From NCBI GenBank assembly GCA_046590235.1, contig JBKJTY010000026.1, positions 1-40,945 on the forward strand: a stretch of DNA of 40,945 nt. The letters are read 5' to 3'. The notes beneath the pieces are model-generated. The model did not search any database, was not told the DNA's origin, and worked only from the letters and a program-made list of their open reading frames with translations. Positions 9,193 to 17,374 of the stretch are shown here, in pieces; the stretch's first letter is position 1, and each line of letters starts with the position of its first letter. The position numbers and the translations under genes were made by a program. This DNA is from 2-02-FULL-45-10 sp046590235 (GTDB taxonomy: Bacteria > Patescibacteriota > Patescibacteriia > Magasanikbacterales > GWA2-37-8).

Positions 9193-11040
9193 ATGTCGGA
9201 AACAATGGAAACCCCTACTATTAATGACGAAAAAAAAGAACGGCGTCATAGTATTCGGCGTAAAACAGCTACTCGGATTACACCTGTTGCGCAAGAAAAA
9301 GATATCGAAAACTGTTTGACCACTATCTACCAAGATGAACGTGGTGAAATGCCTAATATGAAAACTATGACTATTAAAAAAAGTGGTTCTTTTGGACGTT
9401 TTGTCTCAATTGTTTTCATGGTGGGAATTGCCTGCGCCCTATTGGCTTGGGCAGGCTTCTTCTTTTTACCAACACCGAATACTACAGCAGACCAGGTTGA
9501 TTTAAGTATTGATGGACCAAACAACGTTACCATCGGAGTCACAACAACCTATCGAATTTCCTTCTCCAACTATCACCAAAATAGCTTAAAAAACGCAACT
9601 TTAAACCTCTACTACCCAGAAGGATTCGTCTATATTGAAAGTTCACAACCACCTCAGAATGCAGGTCATAATGAATGGAAACTAAACACGATTGAACAAG
9701 GAGCAGAGAAAACTATCAGTGTAACAGGAAAATATTACGGAGTAATTAACGATCAAAAATCATGGCGCGCATTCTTTAACTACACTCCAAGTAACTTCAA
9801 CTCTGAATTACAAAAAATCACCACAAAATCAGTAACATTAACTGACTCACCATACCACGTCACAATGACTGGCCCTGACGAAATTACCGTGGGTTCCGAT
9901 GCTATCTACACATTACACGCCATTTCTGATAAACCAACCAGCCAAGCACTTTATTTAAGCCCACTACTGCCAACCAATTTTCAACTAGCTTCTTCGTCGC
10001 CTTCGCTCGATAAAAATAATCGCTGGAAAGTTAACTTTACCTCCTCCACAGACAATACGTACATCTTAAAAGGTAAGTTTAAGGACAGTGGCACAGCTGC
10101 TGGAATAAAAGCCGTCCTGCATTTACCACTCACTGCTACCAACCAGATTCTCCAAGTAGCTTCAGCTGAAATTAGACCAACAGTAGCTAAAAATGATGTA
10201 ACTTTTGCAACTGCCATTAACGGCAACCTCAACGACTTTAACACTAAACCAGGCGACCAGCTTAAAATTTCAATTAATTTCAAAAACACCAGCCAAACAG
10301 AAATAAAAAATGCTTCACTTGTCCTTTCGTTAGAAGGCCCGTCTGTCAAACGCCAAAGCGCACTTGCTTGGTCTGAAATCAAAGACGCACATGACGGAGT
10401 CATTGTTGGCGAGCAAATAAGTGACGCGGTTCGTCGTGGCCAAATTACCTGGAATAGTAAAAAAATCCCAGCTTTAGCAACTATCAAACCAAATGAAACT
10501 GTAACGGTAGATCTCAGCATCCCTGTTAAAGACACGAGAGATTTTGACTTCAACGCATCAAAAGAAAATACAATTAAAGTTAACACTTCCCTCTCGTACG
10601 TAAATGGAAGCCAAACACAAACATTAGCTGCCAGCCCGCTCACCCTAACAATTATCAGTGATTTAGCTTTTAGCGGTAAAGATTCGGTCTCAACTAACAG
10701 CCAGGGTAAAGAAGAACATGCTATCACCTGGACACTTACCAACCATTTACACGATCTAAAAGACATCACCGTTACAGCAAACGCCTATGGCGATGTAACG
10801 TATCTCGTCGGAGCAGTAAGCTCAGGTACTGCCGAATATAATCCAAGCACTAAAAAAGTAACCTGGACTATCCCCTCTCTTCCAGAGAGTGTAGACGTTG
10901 CCACCAGTAATTTTACACTGGTTTTAAGCAGTAAAAATCCTACACAAAACACACTACTTTCAAAAGTTAGCGTGCAAGCAACAGACGTTAATACCAATCA
11001 AGTCATCACGCTACAAGGAAACGAAATCGGACTCAAATAA
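9193..11040 (+). CDS. Single-span surface protein with repeated beta-sandwich (DUF11-like) domains
   Basis: The 615-residue protein has a charged cytoplasmic N-terminus (about 75 residues), one membrane span (FVSIVFMVGIACALLAWAGF) and then extracellular repeats. At least four modules can be seen, each opening with a strand such as DLSIDGPNNVTIGVTTTYRI, VTMTGPDEITVGSDAIYT or GNLNDFNTKPGDQLKISINF and containing a segment like LKNATLNLYYPEGFVY. This resembles the conserved DUF11/Ig-like repeats of cell-wall and archaeal surface proteins. It follows the DUF4012 gene by 16 bases with no SD and no promoter between, so it is an operon partner. A structural or adhesive role at the cell surface is inferred. 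Confidence 0.8.
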   Translation: MSETMETPTINDEKKERRHSIRRKTATRITPVAQEKDIENCLTTIYQDERGEMPNMKTMTIKKSGSFGRFVSIVFMVGIACALLAWAGFFFLPTPNTTADQVDLSIDGPNNVTIGVTTTYRISFSNYHQNSLKNATLNLYYPEGFVYIESSQPPQNAGHNEWKLNTIEQGAEKTISVTGKYYGVINDQKSWRAFFNYTPSNFNSELQKITTKSVTLTDSPYHVTMTGPDEITVGSDAIYTLHAISDKPTSQALYLSPLLPTNFQLASSSPSLDKNNRWKVNFTSSTDNTYILKGKFKDSGTAAGIKAVLHLPLTATNQILQVASAEIRPTVAKNDVTFATAINGNLNDFNTKPGDQLKISINFKNTSQTEIKNASLVLSLEGPSVKRQSALAWSEIKDAHDGVIVGEQISDAVRRGQITWNSKKIPALATIKPNETVTVDLSIPVKDTRDFDFNASKENTIKVNTSLSYVNGSQTQTLAASPLTLTIISDLAFSGKDSVSTNSQGKEEHAITWTLTNHLHDLKDITVTANAYGDVTYLVGAVSSGTAEYNPSTKKVTWTIPSLPESVDVATSNFTLVLSSKNPTQNTLLSKVSVQATDVNTNQVITLQGNEIGLK

Positions 11041-11042
11041 AC

Positions 11043-11077
11043 AAAAAAATAACCTGTCTATGGCAGGTTATTTTTTT
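11043..11077. terminator. Bidirectional terminator between the surface-protein operon and miaA
   Basis: ATAACCTG (11049-11056) pairs with CAGGTTAT (11064-11071), with A-runs and T-runs on both sides. It serves both convergent units. The miaA stop codon (11068-11070) lies inside the stem. Confidence 0.9.
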
Positions 11078-12009
11078 GTAGTAAGAAATGCTTTGCTTAA
11101 ATTCCTAGCTGTCTTCACATCATCCGCAGGTATCCAACAAATACGTTTATCCCGCTTAAACCAGGTCATTTGTCGTTTCGCATAACGATGCGTTGCCATC
11201 TTAATCTCAACAACCGCCTGTTCAAGCGTACAGACGCCCTGACTATATTCACCTATTTGTTTATAGCCAATACTGCTCATGCTTGGCAGCGACCATCCGT
11301 ACTTTTGTTTGAGCAAACTTTCAGTTTCAGTAACTAAACCACGTCTTAATTGCTCATCGACTGAAGTATCAATACGAGCATACAACTCGGGTAACTCCCG
11401 CTTTAAACCTATCTGTAAAACATCGTATAACGGCTCAGCTTTTTGACGCTGTTCAGTAAAAGACTCTCCACTTAATATCGCCACTTCAAGAGCACGAATA
11501 ACCCGACGAGGATTTTGACGATCAACCGTCTTATAACTTTTTGGATCTACTTTTTCCAACCAAAGTAATAAATCAGGCAACGAACGCGCGCCCAAACTAC
11601 GTCGAAGAGTTTTGTTCGGCGCAATTGCTGGCATGGATAAATTGTCGACAATTGACCATATATACAAACCAGTACCTCCAACAATAATCGGCAACTTTCC
11701 ACGGCTTAAAATATCATTAATATGATCAACCGCTTGCTGTTTAAAATCCGCCAAACTAATCTCATTACCAGGATCAGCGATATCCACCATATAATGAGGA
11801 ATACCTTCAACCAAATACACTTTTTTACCTTGTCGCTCTTTCCATTCACCGGACGGTTTAGCAGTGCCAATATCCATCTTTTTATATAACTGCCTTGAGT
11901 CAGCTGAAATAACTTCGCCATCAAATTCTTTGGCTAATAATAAACCTAAGCTGGTCTTACCGCTTGATGTTGGGCCGACTATGGCGATAACTTTGGGGAG
12001 AGCATTCAT
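11068..12009 (-). CDS. miaA: tRNA dimethylallyltransferase MiaA
   Basis: The enzyme transfers a dimethylallyl group from DMAPP to A37 of tRNAs reading UNN codons. The 313-residue protein has the P-loop GPTSSGKTSLG, then VISADSRQLYKKMDIGTAKP and GGTGLYI, in the order and spacing of the family. The frame is open to 12051, but the ATG at 12009 (MNALPKVIAIVGPT) gives the normal N-terminus. A promoter with a 17-nt spacer ends 10 nt before it, so the mRNA should be almost leaderless. The thrS terminator lies just upstream, so miaA is expressed separately from thrS. Confidence 0.95.
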   Translation of the reverse strand: MNALPKVIAIVGPTSSGKTSLGLLLAKEFDGEVISADSRQLYKKMDIGTAKPSGEWKERQGKKVYLVEGIPHYMVDIADPGNEISLADFKQQAVDHINDILSRGKLPIIVGGTGLYIWSIVDNLSMPAIAPNKTLRRSLGARSLPDLLLWLEKVDPKSYKTVDRQNPRRVIRALEVAILSGESFTEQRQKAEPLYDVLQIGLKRELPELYARIDTSVDEQLRRGLVTETESLLKQKYGWSLPSMSSIGYKQIGEYSQGVCTLEQAVVEIKMATHRYAKRQMTWFKRDKRICWIPADDVKTARNLSKAFLTTKK

Positions 12010-12019
12010 AGTACTAACT

Positions 12020-12048
12020 ATCGTATCGATAACAAACAAAAGAGTCAA
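12020..12048 (-). promoter_or_regulatory. miaA promoter, leaderless arrangement
   Basis: Minus-strand TTGACT, 17-nt spacer, TACGAT; then 10 nt to the ATG at 12009. Transcription should begin within a few bases of the start codon. Confidence 0.6.
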
Positions 12049-12050
12049 CA

Positions 12051-12072
12051 AACCCCGGGCGAACCCGGGGTT
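12051..12072 (-). terminator. Terminator of thrS
   Basis: A perfect 9-bp stem, AACCCCGGG with CCCGGGGTT. On the minus strand the loop is TTCG, and a T-rich stretch follows. It starts 7 bases after the thrS stop. Confidence 0.85.
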
Positions 12073-12078
12073 ATGCTG

Positions 12079-13827
12079 TTACGAACGGTTTTTTATTTCT
12101 TGGAGAACCTTCTCAATGAAGGATTCTTTAGACATTTTTATCTGTTCTTCTTGGCTTCGCACACGAATCATCCATTCTTCACCAGCCAATTCCTTATCAC
12201 CCACCACTACGATGTACGGAATTTTCTGCCCAGCTGAGTTGCGAATTTTTTTACCGACTGTCTCATCAGCCATATCAATTCCTACACGAATATTCAATTC
12301 ATCGAGCTCAGCAAATAACTTTTGCGCACCTTCAATATGCTTAGAAGATACCGGAACGAGCTGCACTTGCACCGGAGCCATCCAAAGCGGGAACGCACCA
12401 GCGTAATGCTCGATCAGAATGCCCATAAAACGCTCCGGAGAGCCTACCAAGGCACGATGGATCATAATTGGATGTTTCTCCTGTCCATCACTATCAACAT
12501 AGGTTAAACCGAAGCGTAGTGGCATATTCATATCCAATTGAATTGTGGAAATCTGCCATTCGCGACCGATAGAATCAGTGGCCATAATGTCCATTTTCGG
12601 ACCGTAAAATGCCGCCTCACCAATCGCCTCTTTAAATTCAATATTGTTTTGTTCAAGCAGCTTACGGAGTGTGCTTTCAGCTTTTTCCCAAGTACTATCT
12701 TCACCTAAATATTTCTCTTTTTTAGCAGGATCACGCAATGATAAACGAATCCAATACTTCAAACCATATGTAGTCAAAGCTTTTTTAATAGCAACGAGCA
12801 CATTGTTAAATTCTTCCTCAATCTGATCTTCACGACAGAAACAGTGTCCATCATCTTGCGCAAAACAACGCAAACGAGTTAAACCTGAAAGTTCACCCGG
12901 ACGCTCATCACGATAAAGATTAGCAAAATCAGCAAAGCGCAGTGGCAAATCTTTATAACTGCGTTTTTGTGAAGCATAAATCTGAGTATGCTGCGGACAA
13001 TTCATCGGTTTCAAATAGTATTGCTCGTCAGAATAGTGTGATTTCACTTCCAACATGTCATCTTTATACTTATCGTAGTGACCAGACACCTTAAACAATT
13101 CTGCCTTGTTAATATTTGGTGTGTGTACCTCCTGAAAACCAATTTTCTTATTGAGTTCACGAGAATAATTTACAATACTATTGCGCACTAGCGTACCCTT
13201 TGGAGTAAACAATGGCATACCCGGACCAATTAAATCCGAGATAACAAAGAGGTCGAGCTCTTTACCGAGTTTACGATGGTCGCGCTTCTTCGCTTCTTCC
13301 AGCATGTTCAAATACACTGCCAACTCTTTACGGTTACCAAACAACAAACCGTAAATGCGGGTTAACATTTCATTCTTTTCATCCCCGCGCCAGTACGCAC
13401 CAGCAACTTTATGTAATTTTAAACCATCAAGCGGAATTTCTTTAGTGTTTTCTGTATGACCACCGCGGCATAAATCTGTAAACGGACCAGATTCATACAA
13501 AGTGAGTGTCTTGCTCTCACCCGCAAACTCATTAATCAATTCCAATTTAAACGGCTGATCTTTTTCAAAAGCTTTTGCTTCATCAACAGTAATTTCTTTA
13601 CGCACAAAAGCATGACCGCCTTTAGCGATTTCTTTCATCTTTTCTTCAATTTTTTCCAAATCATTTTCTGAAATCGAAACACCAGCTGGAAACTTAAAAT
13701 CATAATAAAAACCAGTCTCAATAGTTGGACCAATTGCTAATTTTGTACCAGGGTACAATTCCAAAATCGCAGCAGCCAACATGTGGGCTGCTGAATGACG
13801 TGCGTAGTCAAGCTTTTGTGCATCCAT
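12079..13827 (-). CDS. thrS: Threonyl-tRNA synthetase lacking the TGS domain
   Basis: It charges tRNA-Thr. The ATG at 13827 (MDAQKLDYARHSAAHM) gives 582 residues, about 60 fewer than the usual 640, because the N-terminal TGS domain is absent. The editing domain is kept: H11 and H15 of the HxxxH motif and the later DLCRGGHTEN with its cysteine and histidine. The catalytic core has PMNCPQH, RDERPGELSGLTRLRCF, DDGHCF and MIHRALVGSPERF, including the Cys/His/His zinc ligands. The anticodon-binding domain closes the protein. Upstream is a complete T-box riboswitch, so expression should rise when tRNA-Thr is uncharged. The ATG has no SD. Confidence 0.96.
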   Translation of the reverse strand: MDAQKLDYARHSAAHMLAAAILELYPGTKLAIGPTIETGFYYDFKFPAGVSISENDLEKIEEKMKEIAKGGHAFVRKEITVDEAKAFEKDQPFKLELINEFAGESKTLTLYESGPFTDLCRGGHTENTKEIPLDGLKLHKVAGAYWRGDEKNEMLTRIYGLLFGNRKELAVYLNMLEEAKKRDHRKLGKELDLFVISDLIGPGMPLFTPKGTLVRNSIVNYSRELNKKIGFQEVHTPNINKAELFKVSGHYDKYKDDMLEVKSHYSDEQYYLKPMNCPQHTQIYASQKRSYKDLPLRFADFANLYRDERPGELSGLTRLRCFAQDDGHCFCREDQIEEEFNNVLVAIKKALTTYGLKYWIRLSLRDPAKKEKYLGEDSTWEKAESTLRKLLEQNNIEFKEAIGEAAFYGPKMDIMATDSIGREWQISTIQLDMNMPLRFGLTYVDSDGQEKHPIMIHRALVGSPERFMGILIEHYAGAFPLWMAPVQVQLVPVSSKHIEGAQKLFAELDELNIRVGIDMADETVGKKIRNSAGQKIPYIVVVGDKELAGEEWMIRVRSQEEQIKMSKESFIEKVLQEIKNRS

Positions 13828-13852
13828 ATAAAATAGTAATACTAAAACCGGT

Positions 13853-13879
13853 GTCATTCCCGCGCAGGCGGGAATCCAG
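13853..13879. repeat. Short palindromic intergenic repeat (TGTCATTCCCGC family), copy 1
   Basis: TGTCATTCCCGCGCAGGCGG followed by GAATCCAG; ATTCCCGC pairs with GCGGGAAT. The same element is found at 27398 and 29302, and in altered or inverted form at 29344 and 16101. It lies between the T-box terminator and the thrS start, so it is part of the thrS leader. Confidence 0.85.
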
Positions 13880-13886
13880 TTCCATT

Positions 13887-14019
13887 AAAAATAAAAATCC
13901 GATACACCAAAAAAGGTATATCGGGGTCAAGATTGTATCAAGACGGTTCCACCCGAAGGTTTCACTTTTCGTCAATTTGTACCTACTCCAGAGTTGGTAG
14001 CTCTGTACAAGCGCAGGGT
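13887..14019 (-). promoter_or_regulatory. T-box riboswitch controlling thrS, very short Stem I
   Basis: Minus strand. Stem I pairs TTGTAC (14005-14010) with GTACAA (13977-13982). Inside it AGAG/CTCT closes a 7-nt loop CTACCAA that holds the Thr codon ACC (13996-13998) followed by A. The T-box core GGGTGGAACCG lies at 13944-13954. The antiterminator pairs TCGGG with CCCGA (13921-13925) and GTC with GAC, leaving exactly the canonical 7-nt bulge TGGAACC. The competing terminator pairs CCGATATACC (13915-13924) with GGTGTATCGG (13899-13908), followed by T-runs, and shares the CCGA strand with the antiterminator. Uncharged tRNA-Thr should favour read-through into thrS. Confidence 0.93.
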
Positions 14020-14025
14020 AATTCC

Positions 14026-14054
14026 AGTGTACAAATTAGGCCGGTTTTTGTCAA
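14026..14054 (-). promoter_or_regulatory. Promoter of the thrS T-box leader
   Basis: Minus-strand TTGACA, 17-nt spacer, TACACT. The -35 box directly abuts the stop codon of the upstream ABC-F gene (14055). The predicted start is near 14019, just before Stem I. Confidence 0.8.
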
Positions 14055-15824
14055 CTAACGGCCCAGTTGCTCAATATGCGCCTGCATATCAAGCCACTCC
14101 TCTTCTTTCTTCGCAATCTCCTGAATAACATTACCAAGTTCCGCATAATCAGAATGCATGAACTTCTCCGGATGCTTAGCCTGTTTATTTTCCAGCTTTC
14201 GCTGCATCTTTTGGAAATCAAGAATCGCTTCTTCGATTAAACGGAGTTTACGCTTAGCTTCTTTCAGGTCTTCATAGCGAGCGTGCTTAACAGCCGCAGT
14301 CAAAGGCGGAGTTACAACCAACGATTCCTGCTCCCCCACTAACCCAACCGACTGTTCCAAACGCCAAACATATTCATCATACGTACCGTTGAACCGCTGC
14401 ACTTTACCACCACCAACTTCAATAATACTAGTCGCTAAAGAATTAACAAACGAACGGTTATGACTCACAAAAAATATTGTACCCTGAAACACTTCGAGGG
14501 CATGTTCCAAAGCCTCTACTGTATCAAAATCAAGATGGTTCGTCGGTTCGTCCAGAATCAATACTTGGCTCTCCGATAATAAAATTCCAGCCAAACAAAG
14601 ACGCGCGCGTTCACCACCGGATAACATGCTTACTTTTTTCAGCAATCCATCCTTATTAAACAAAAAATTTCCAGCCATGCGTTGAATGGTTTCACTGTCA
14701 ACACCGAGCGGTGCCATACCTCGCAAATATTCCCAGGCACTAAGCAGCGGATTCATCCCACTCGGCACATGCTGCGCATAATAGGCTACCGTTGTGTCAG
14801 TAGACCAACTAAACGATCCACTGAGGGGAGCTAATTCACTGGCAATTGTTTTTAAAAATGTTGTTTTACCCTGTCCGTTATCACCAATAATCGCCACGTG
14901 ATCTCCGCGGTTTAAATCAATAGAAATGTCATCGGCCACCACCTTATCACCGTAACCAATCGACATATTCTTCACCCGAAGCACCTGCCCCTTACGTGTA
15001 TCCGCCCCCGGAATACTAATCCGCACTGTTTTAAGCGGACTATCAATATCAATTGTTTTTAATTTTGAAATCGCTTTCATTTTACTTTGTGCCTGTGCTG
15101 CCTTGCTTGCTTTATACCGAAAACGATCAACAAATGTCTGCAAATGTTTACGTTCACGTTCCACTTTATCATTAAATCGTCGAGCATACGCCGCCTGCGC
15201 TTCCTTAAATTCCAAATATTCCGATACTGGGCCCGGGTACAAAAATAACTTTCCATTCTCCACATCCAACGTCTGATCACAGGTTCGTTCTAAAAATTCG
15301 CGATCATGCGAAATGATCATGAACGCTCCATTATACGAACGCAAAAAATTTTCCAAAAGCAATTGCGTATGAACATCAAGATAGTTAGTTGGCTCATCAA
15401 GCAAAAATAAATTCGGATCTTTCAACAACATAATAGCCAACCGCAACCGCATCTGGTAACCACCAGACAAACTATTCGCCGGCACCGACAACATTTCATG
15501 CTTAATCCCAAACATCCCCGCCACCTTATCGCACTGCCAACCTTCCTTACCTGATGTCTCCTCCAAATACTGGCGAACAGGCAACGGACTAGACTGGTCA
15601 TGCTGCTCCAAATACCCAAGACGAGCCACGTCCAAAATAGACAACTCCCCACTATCCAGATCTTCATCTCCCACAATCATCTTAAACAAAGTAGACTTCC
15701 CCGCTCCATTTCTACCAATAACACCGATCTTCTGCTTCGCATCAATATGCAAAGAAGCATCGTCAAAGATGCTGTGCGGTCCATAGGCTTTACGTAAGTT
15801 TTCGATCGTTAACAAAGTACTCAT
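14055..15824 (-). CDS. ABC-F family ATPase (ribosome-associated, Uup/YbiT/EttA-like)
   Basis: The 589-residue soluble protein has two ABC domains and no membrane span. Domain 1 has GRNGAGKST and LSGGYQMRLRLA followed by LFLLDEPTNYLD. Domain 2 has GDNGQGKTT, LSGGERARLCLA and LILDEPTNHLDFDT. A charged linker lies between the domains (near residues 200-270), and a C-terminal coiled coil begins around residue 520. ABC-F proteins bind the ribosomal E site and relieve stalled or mis-set translation; some give antibiotic protection. Its promoter sits 9 nt before the ATG, so the mRNA is expected to be leaderless. The subfamily cannot be fixed without alignment. Confidence 0.93.
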   Translation of the reverse strand: MSTLLTIENLRKAYGPHSIFDDASLHIDAKQKIGVIGRNGAGKSTLFKMIVGDEDLDSGELSILDVARLGYLEQHDQSSPLPVRQYLEETSGKEGWQCDKVAGMFGIKHEMLSVPANSLSGGYQMRLRLAIMLLKDPNLFLLDEPTNYLDVHTQLLLENFLRSYNGAFMIISHDREFLERTCDQTLDVENGKLFLYPGPVSEYLEFKEAQAAYARRFNDKVERERKHLQTFVDRFRYKASKAAQAQSKMKAISKLKTIDIDSPLKTVRISIPGADTRKGQVLRVKNMSIGYGDKVVADDISIDLNRGDHVAIIGDNGQGKTTFLKTIASELAPLSGSFSWSTDTTVAYYAQHVPSGMNPLLSAWEYLRGMAPLGVDSETIQRMAGNFLFNKDGLLKKVSMLSGGERARLCLAGILLSESQVLILDEPTNHLDFDTVEALEHALEVFQGTIFFVSHNRSFVNSLATSIIEVGGGKVQRFNGTYDEYVWRLEQSVGLVGEQESLVVTPPLTAAVKHARYEDLKEAKRKLRLIEEAILDFQKMQRKLENKQAKHPEKFMHSDYAELGNVIQEIAKKEEEWLDMQAHIEQLGR

Positions 15825-15833
15825 AGTCCACAG

Positions 15834-15862
15834 AGCATACCAACTTTACTCACAAAAATCAA
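15834..15862 (-). promoter_or_regulatory. Promoter of the ABC-F gene, leaderless arrangement
   Basis: Minus-strand TTGATT, 17-nt spacer ending TGG, TATGCT; only 9 nt to the ATG at 15824, so transcription should start at or next to the ATG. Confidence 0.65.
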
Positions 15863-15894
15863 CCACTTACCTCTCTTATATAAAAGCCCACTCC

Positions 15895-16012
15895 GAGATC
15901 GTCGGGGGTTCGGGGGAAAGTAACTGTTTGAGGCCGCAGCCGAGTTTTACTTTCCCCCGAAACTTTCTTTTGGTTACTTTGCTTTGGTTACAAAGAAAAG
16001 TGATATGCGCAC
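15895..16012. repeat. MITE-like palindromic element in the 15825-16171 intergenic region
   Basis: TTCGGGGGAAAGTA (15909-15922) pairs perfectly with TACTTTCCCCCGAA (15948-15961) around a GC-rich centre. A second imperfect palindrome follows, ACTTTCTTT... with ...AAAGAAAAGT (15962-16001). There is no coding potential. This is the largest part of a 347-base gap that otherwise holds two short repeat remnants and the ABC-F promoter. Confidence 0.7.
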
Positions 16013-16062
16013 TACGCAGTAGTAATAAGTAAGAGAACGATAGTGAAGTAAAATTGAATAAT

Positions 16063-16092
16063 AGGAAGATTCTTCGATTCCTCAGAATGACA
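16063..16092. repeat. Half copy of the TGTCATTC...GGAAGAT repeat
   Basis: GGAAGATTCTTCGATTCCTC followed by AGAATGACA matches one end of the 20114-20207 element. The other end is missing, so it looks like a remnant. Confidence 0.55.
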
Positions 16093-16100
16093 TTATAATA

Positions 16101-16143
16101 TCCTGGATTCCCTCCGCCAGCTGGCGGATTCGCGTGAATGACA
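16101..16143. repeat. Diverged inverted copy of the TGTCATTCCCGC-type repeat
   Basis: It begins TCCTGGATTCCC and ends GTGAATGACA, with a CCGCCAGCTGGCGG palindrome in the centre. This is the 13853-type element read from the other strand, with a longer central stem. Confidence 0.6.
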
Positions 16144-16144
16144 A

Positions 16145-16173
16145 TAAAAAAACAGCAGACTTTTCAGTCTGCT
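16145..16173 (-). terminator. Terminator overlapping the stop codon of the 16172-17305 gene
   Basis: AGCAGACT (16154-16161) pairs with AGTCTGCT (16166-16173), and a seven-base T-run follows on the minus strand. The TAG stop (16172-16174) overlaps the stem. Confidence 0.85.
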
Positions 16174-17305
16174 ATTGAACATTCTTAACCATAACCCGTA
16201 TGCGATCAGCCGCCGTTGGCGCACTACTCATCCACGAAGGCGAAAACTTTATATCAACACCCACCACATGGTCCAGACCAAGGATATATCTCTGTATCTC
16301 ATCTTTAGATTTCCCAACAAAATTCTTTGGAGCCAATTTATCAACATTCGCATCAAGCGTCACCAACGCATCCTGCGTCACAGCTAAATCAGCAGTGCGA
16401 TCTTTGAGGCTAAAATTTGAAACGGTAATTAATGGTTTACGATCAGCAGTAATAAAGCGCTCAGCTGAAGTATCGATCTTTGAAGCAACTTCACTTGCCA
16501 CCTTAGCGGTAAGATCTTTAAGATCATAAGACACAACAATCAAAGTACTGGTACCACTAACACTGAACGATCCGACTTGATCACCCGCTTTAGCACTAGT
16601 TACAACAAATTGATCAGCGACCGAAACATTGATCTCTTTACCAGTCTGTGAAATAGTTTGTAAAAAAGCTTGTTTTACTTTTTCTTTAAAATTAACTTGA
16701 GCACTCTTAATATCATCTTCACTCAAAACACCTACAGTTGCAGCGCCGCCAGTCATCGCAGCCTTACTTTCAGCATAGACAACTTTTTGTTTTGTTTCTG
16801 GCAAGCCCGGAATAGTAAACTGTGTTGGAGCAATATCCCCTTGTGTACCAGCCTGGTCAGCATAAACAGGAACCGTTACTTGTCCGCGCGCAGGCACACG
16901 CACTGTTTCCGCCAAACGGAACATAACACCTTTTGGATCGAGTAAGCGGGTAGTTTTAACAAGCGGTTGATCTGCGGCAGTTTTGTTATAAATAATTACT
17001 TCACCTTTTGAAGTTCCTTGTACTGTTCGCGTACCAGTCGGCTGATATTGTTCAATCCAAGCAAATACAGTTGAAGTGACCGAGCCAGGAATTGAACCAG
17101 GCTTTTTGTCAGAACTTAAGACAACAGTCATGTTCACTTTTTTTGCATCTTCTTTAGCAACAATCACGATATCCGCCTTCTTAGACGTAATAAAAATGAT
17201 CACCCCTAATAATAGAATGGTGATCAACAAAAAAGACACGGCCACAAATTTATACCATTTGGCCGATGGCTCTGTTGATTGTGTTGACATTCGATGCGTG
17301 ATCAT
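16172..17305 (-). CDS. Single-span membrane protein with Baseplate-J-like extracellular region
   Basis: The 377-residue protein has a short cytoplasmic N-terminus, a membrane span at about residues 18-41 (FVAVSFLLITILLLGVIIFI) and a beta-rich outer part. The stretches GEVIIYNKTAADQPLV, TTRLLDPKGVMFRLAETV, TVPVYADQAGTQGDI and FTIPGLPETK resemble the Baseplate-J-like domain of Patescibacteria envelope proteins. The fit is from memory of the family, not a search. It lies 3' of pilB on the same strand but has its own -10 box (17335-17340). An in-frame ATG at 17290 is an alternative start; no SD decides between them. A role in surface structure or pilus-related assembly is a guess. Confidence 0.7.
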   Translation of the reverse strand: MITHRMSTQSTEPSAKWYKFVAVSFLLITILLLGVIIFITSKKADIVIVAKEDAKKVNMTVVLSSDKKPGSIPGSVTSTVFAWIEQYQPTGTRTVQGTSKGEVIIYNKTAADQPLVKTTRLLDPKGVMFRLAETVRVPARGQVTVPVYADQAGTQGDIAPTQFTIPGLPETKQKVVYAESKAAMTGGAATVGVLSEDDIKSAQVNFKEKVKQAFLQTISQTGKEINVSVADQFVVTSAKAGDQVGSFSVSGTSTLIVVSYDLKDLTAKVASEVASKIDTSAERFITADRKPLITVSNFSLKDRTADLAVTQDALVTLDANVDKLAPKNFVGKSKDEIQRYILGLDHVVGVDIKFSPSWMSSAPTAADRIRVMVKNVQ

Positions 17306-17334
17306 ACTTTGGTAGTGTAGACGATCTTGACCTT

Positions 17335-17340
17335 ATTATA
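17335..17340 (-). promoter_or_regulatory. Extended -10 box upstream of the 16172-17305 gene
   Basis: Minus-strand TGGTATAAT, an extended -10 with a perfect TATAAT. No good -35 is visible. It lies between the pilB stop and this gene. Confidence 0.5.
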
Positions 17341-17374
17341 CCATATTTTGCAAGTATACCCCCTGTGGACAAGC

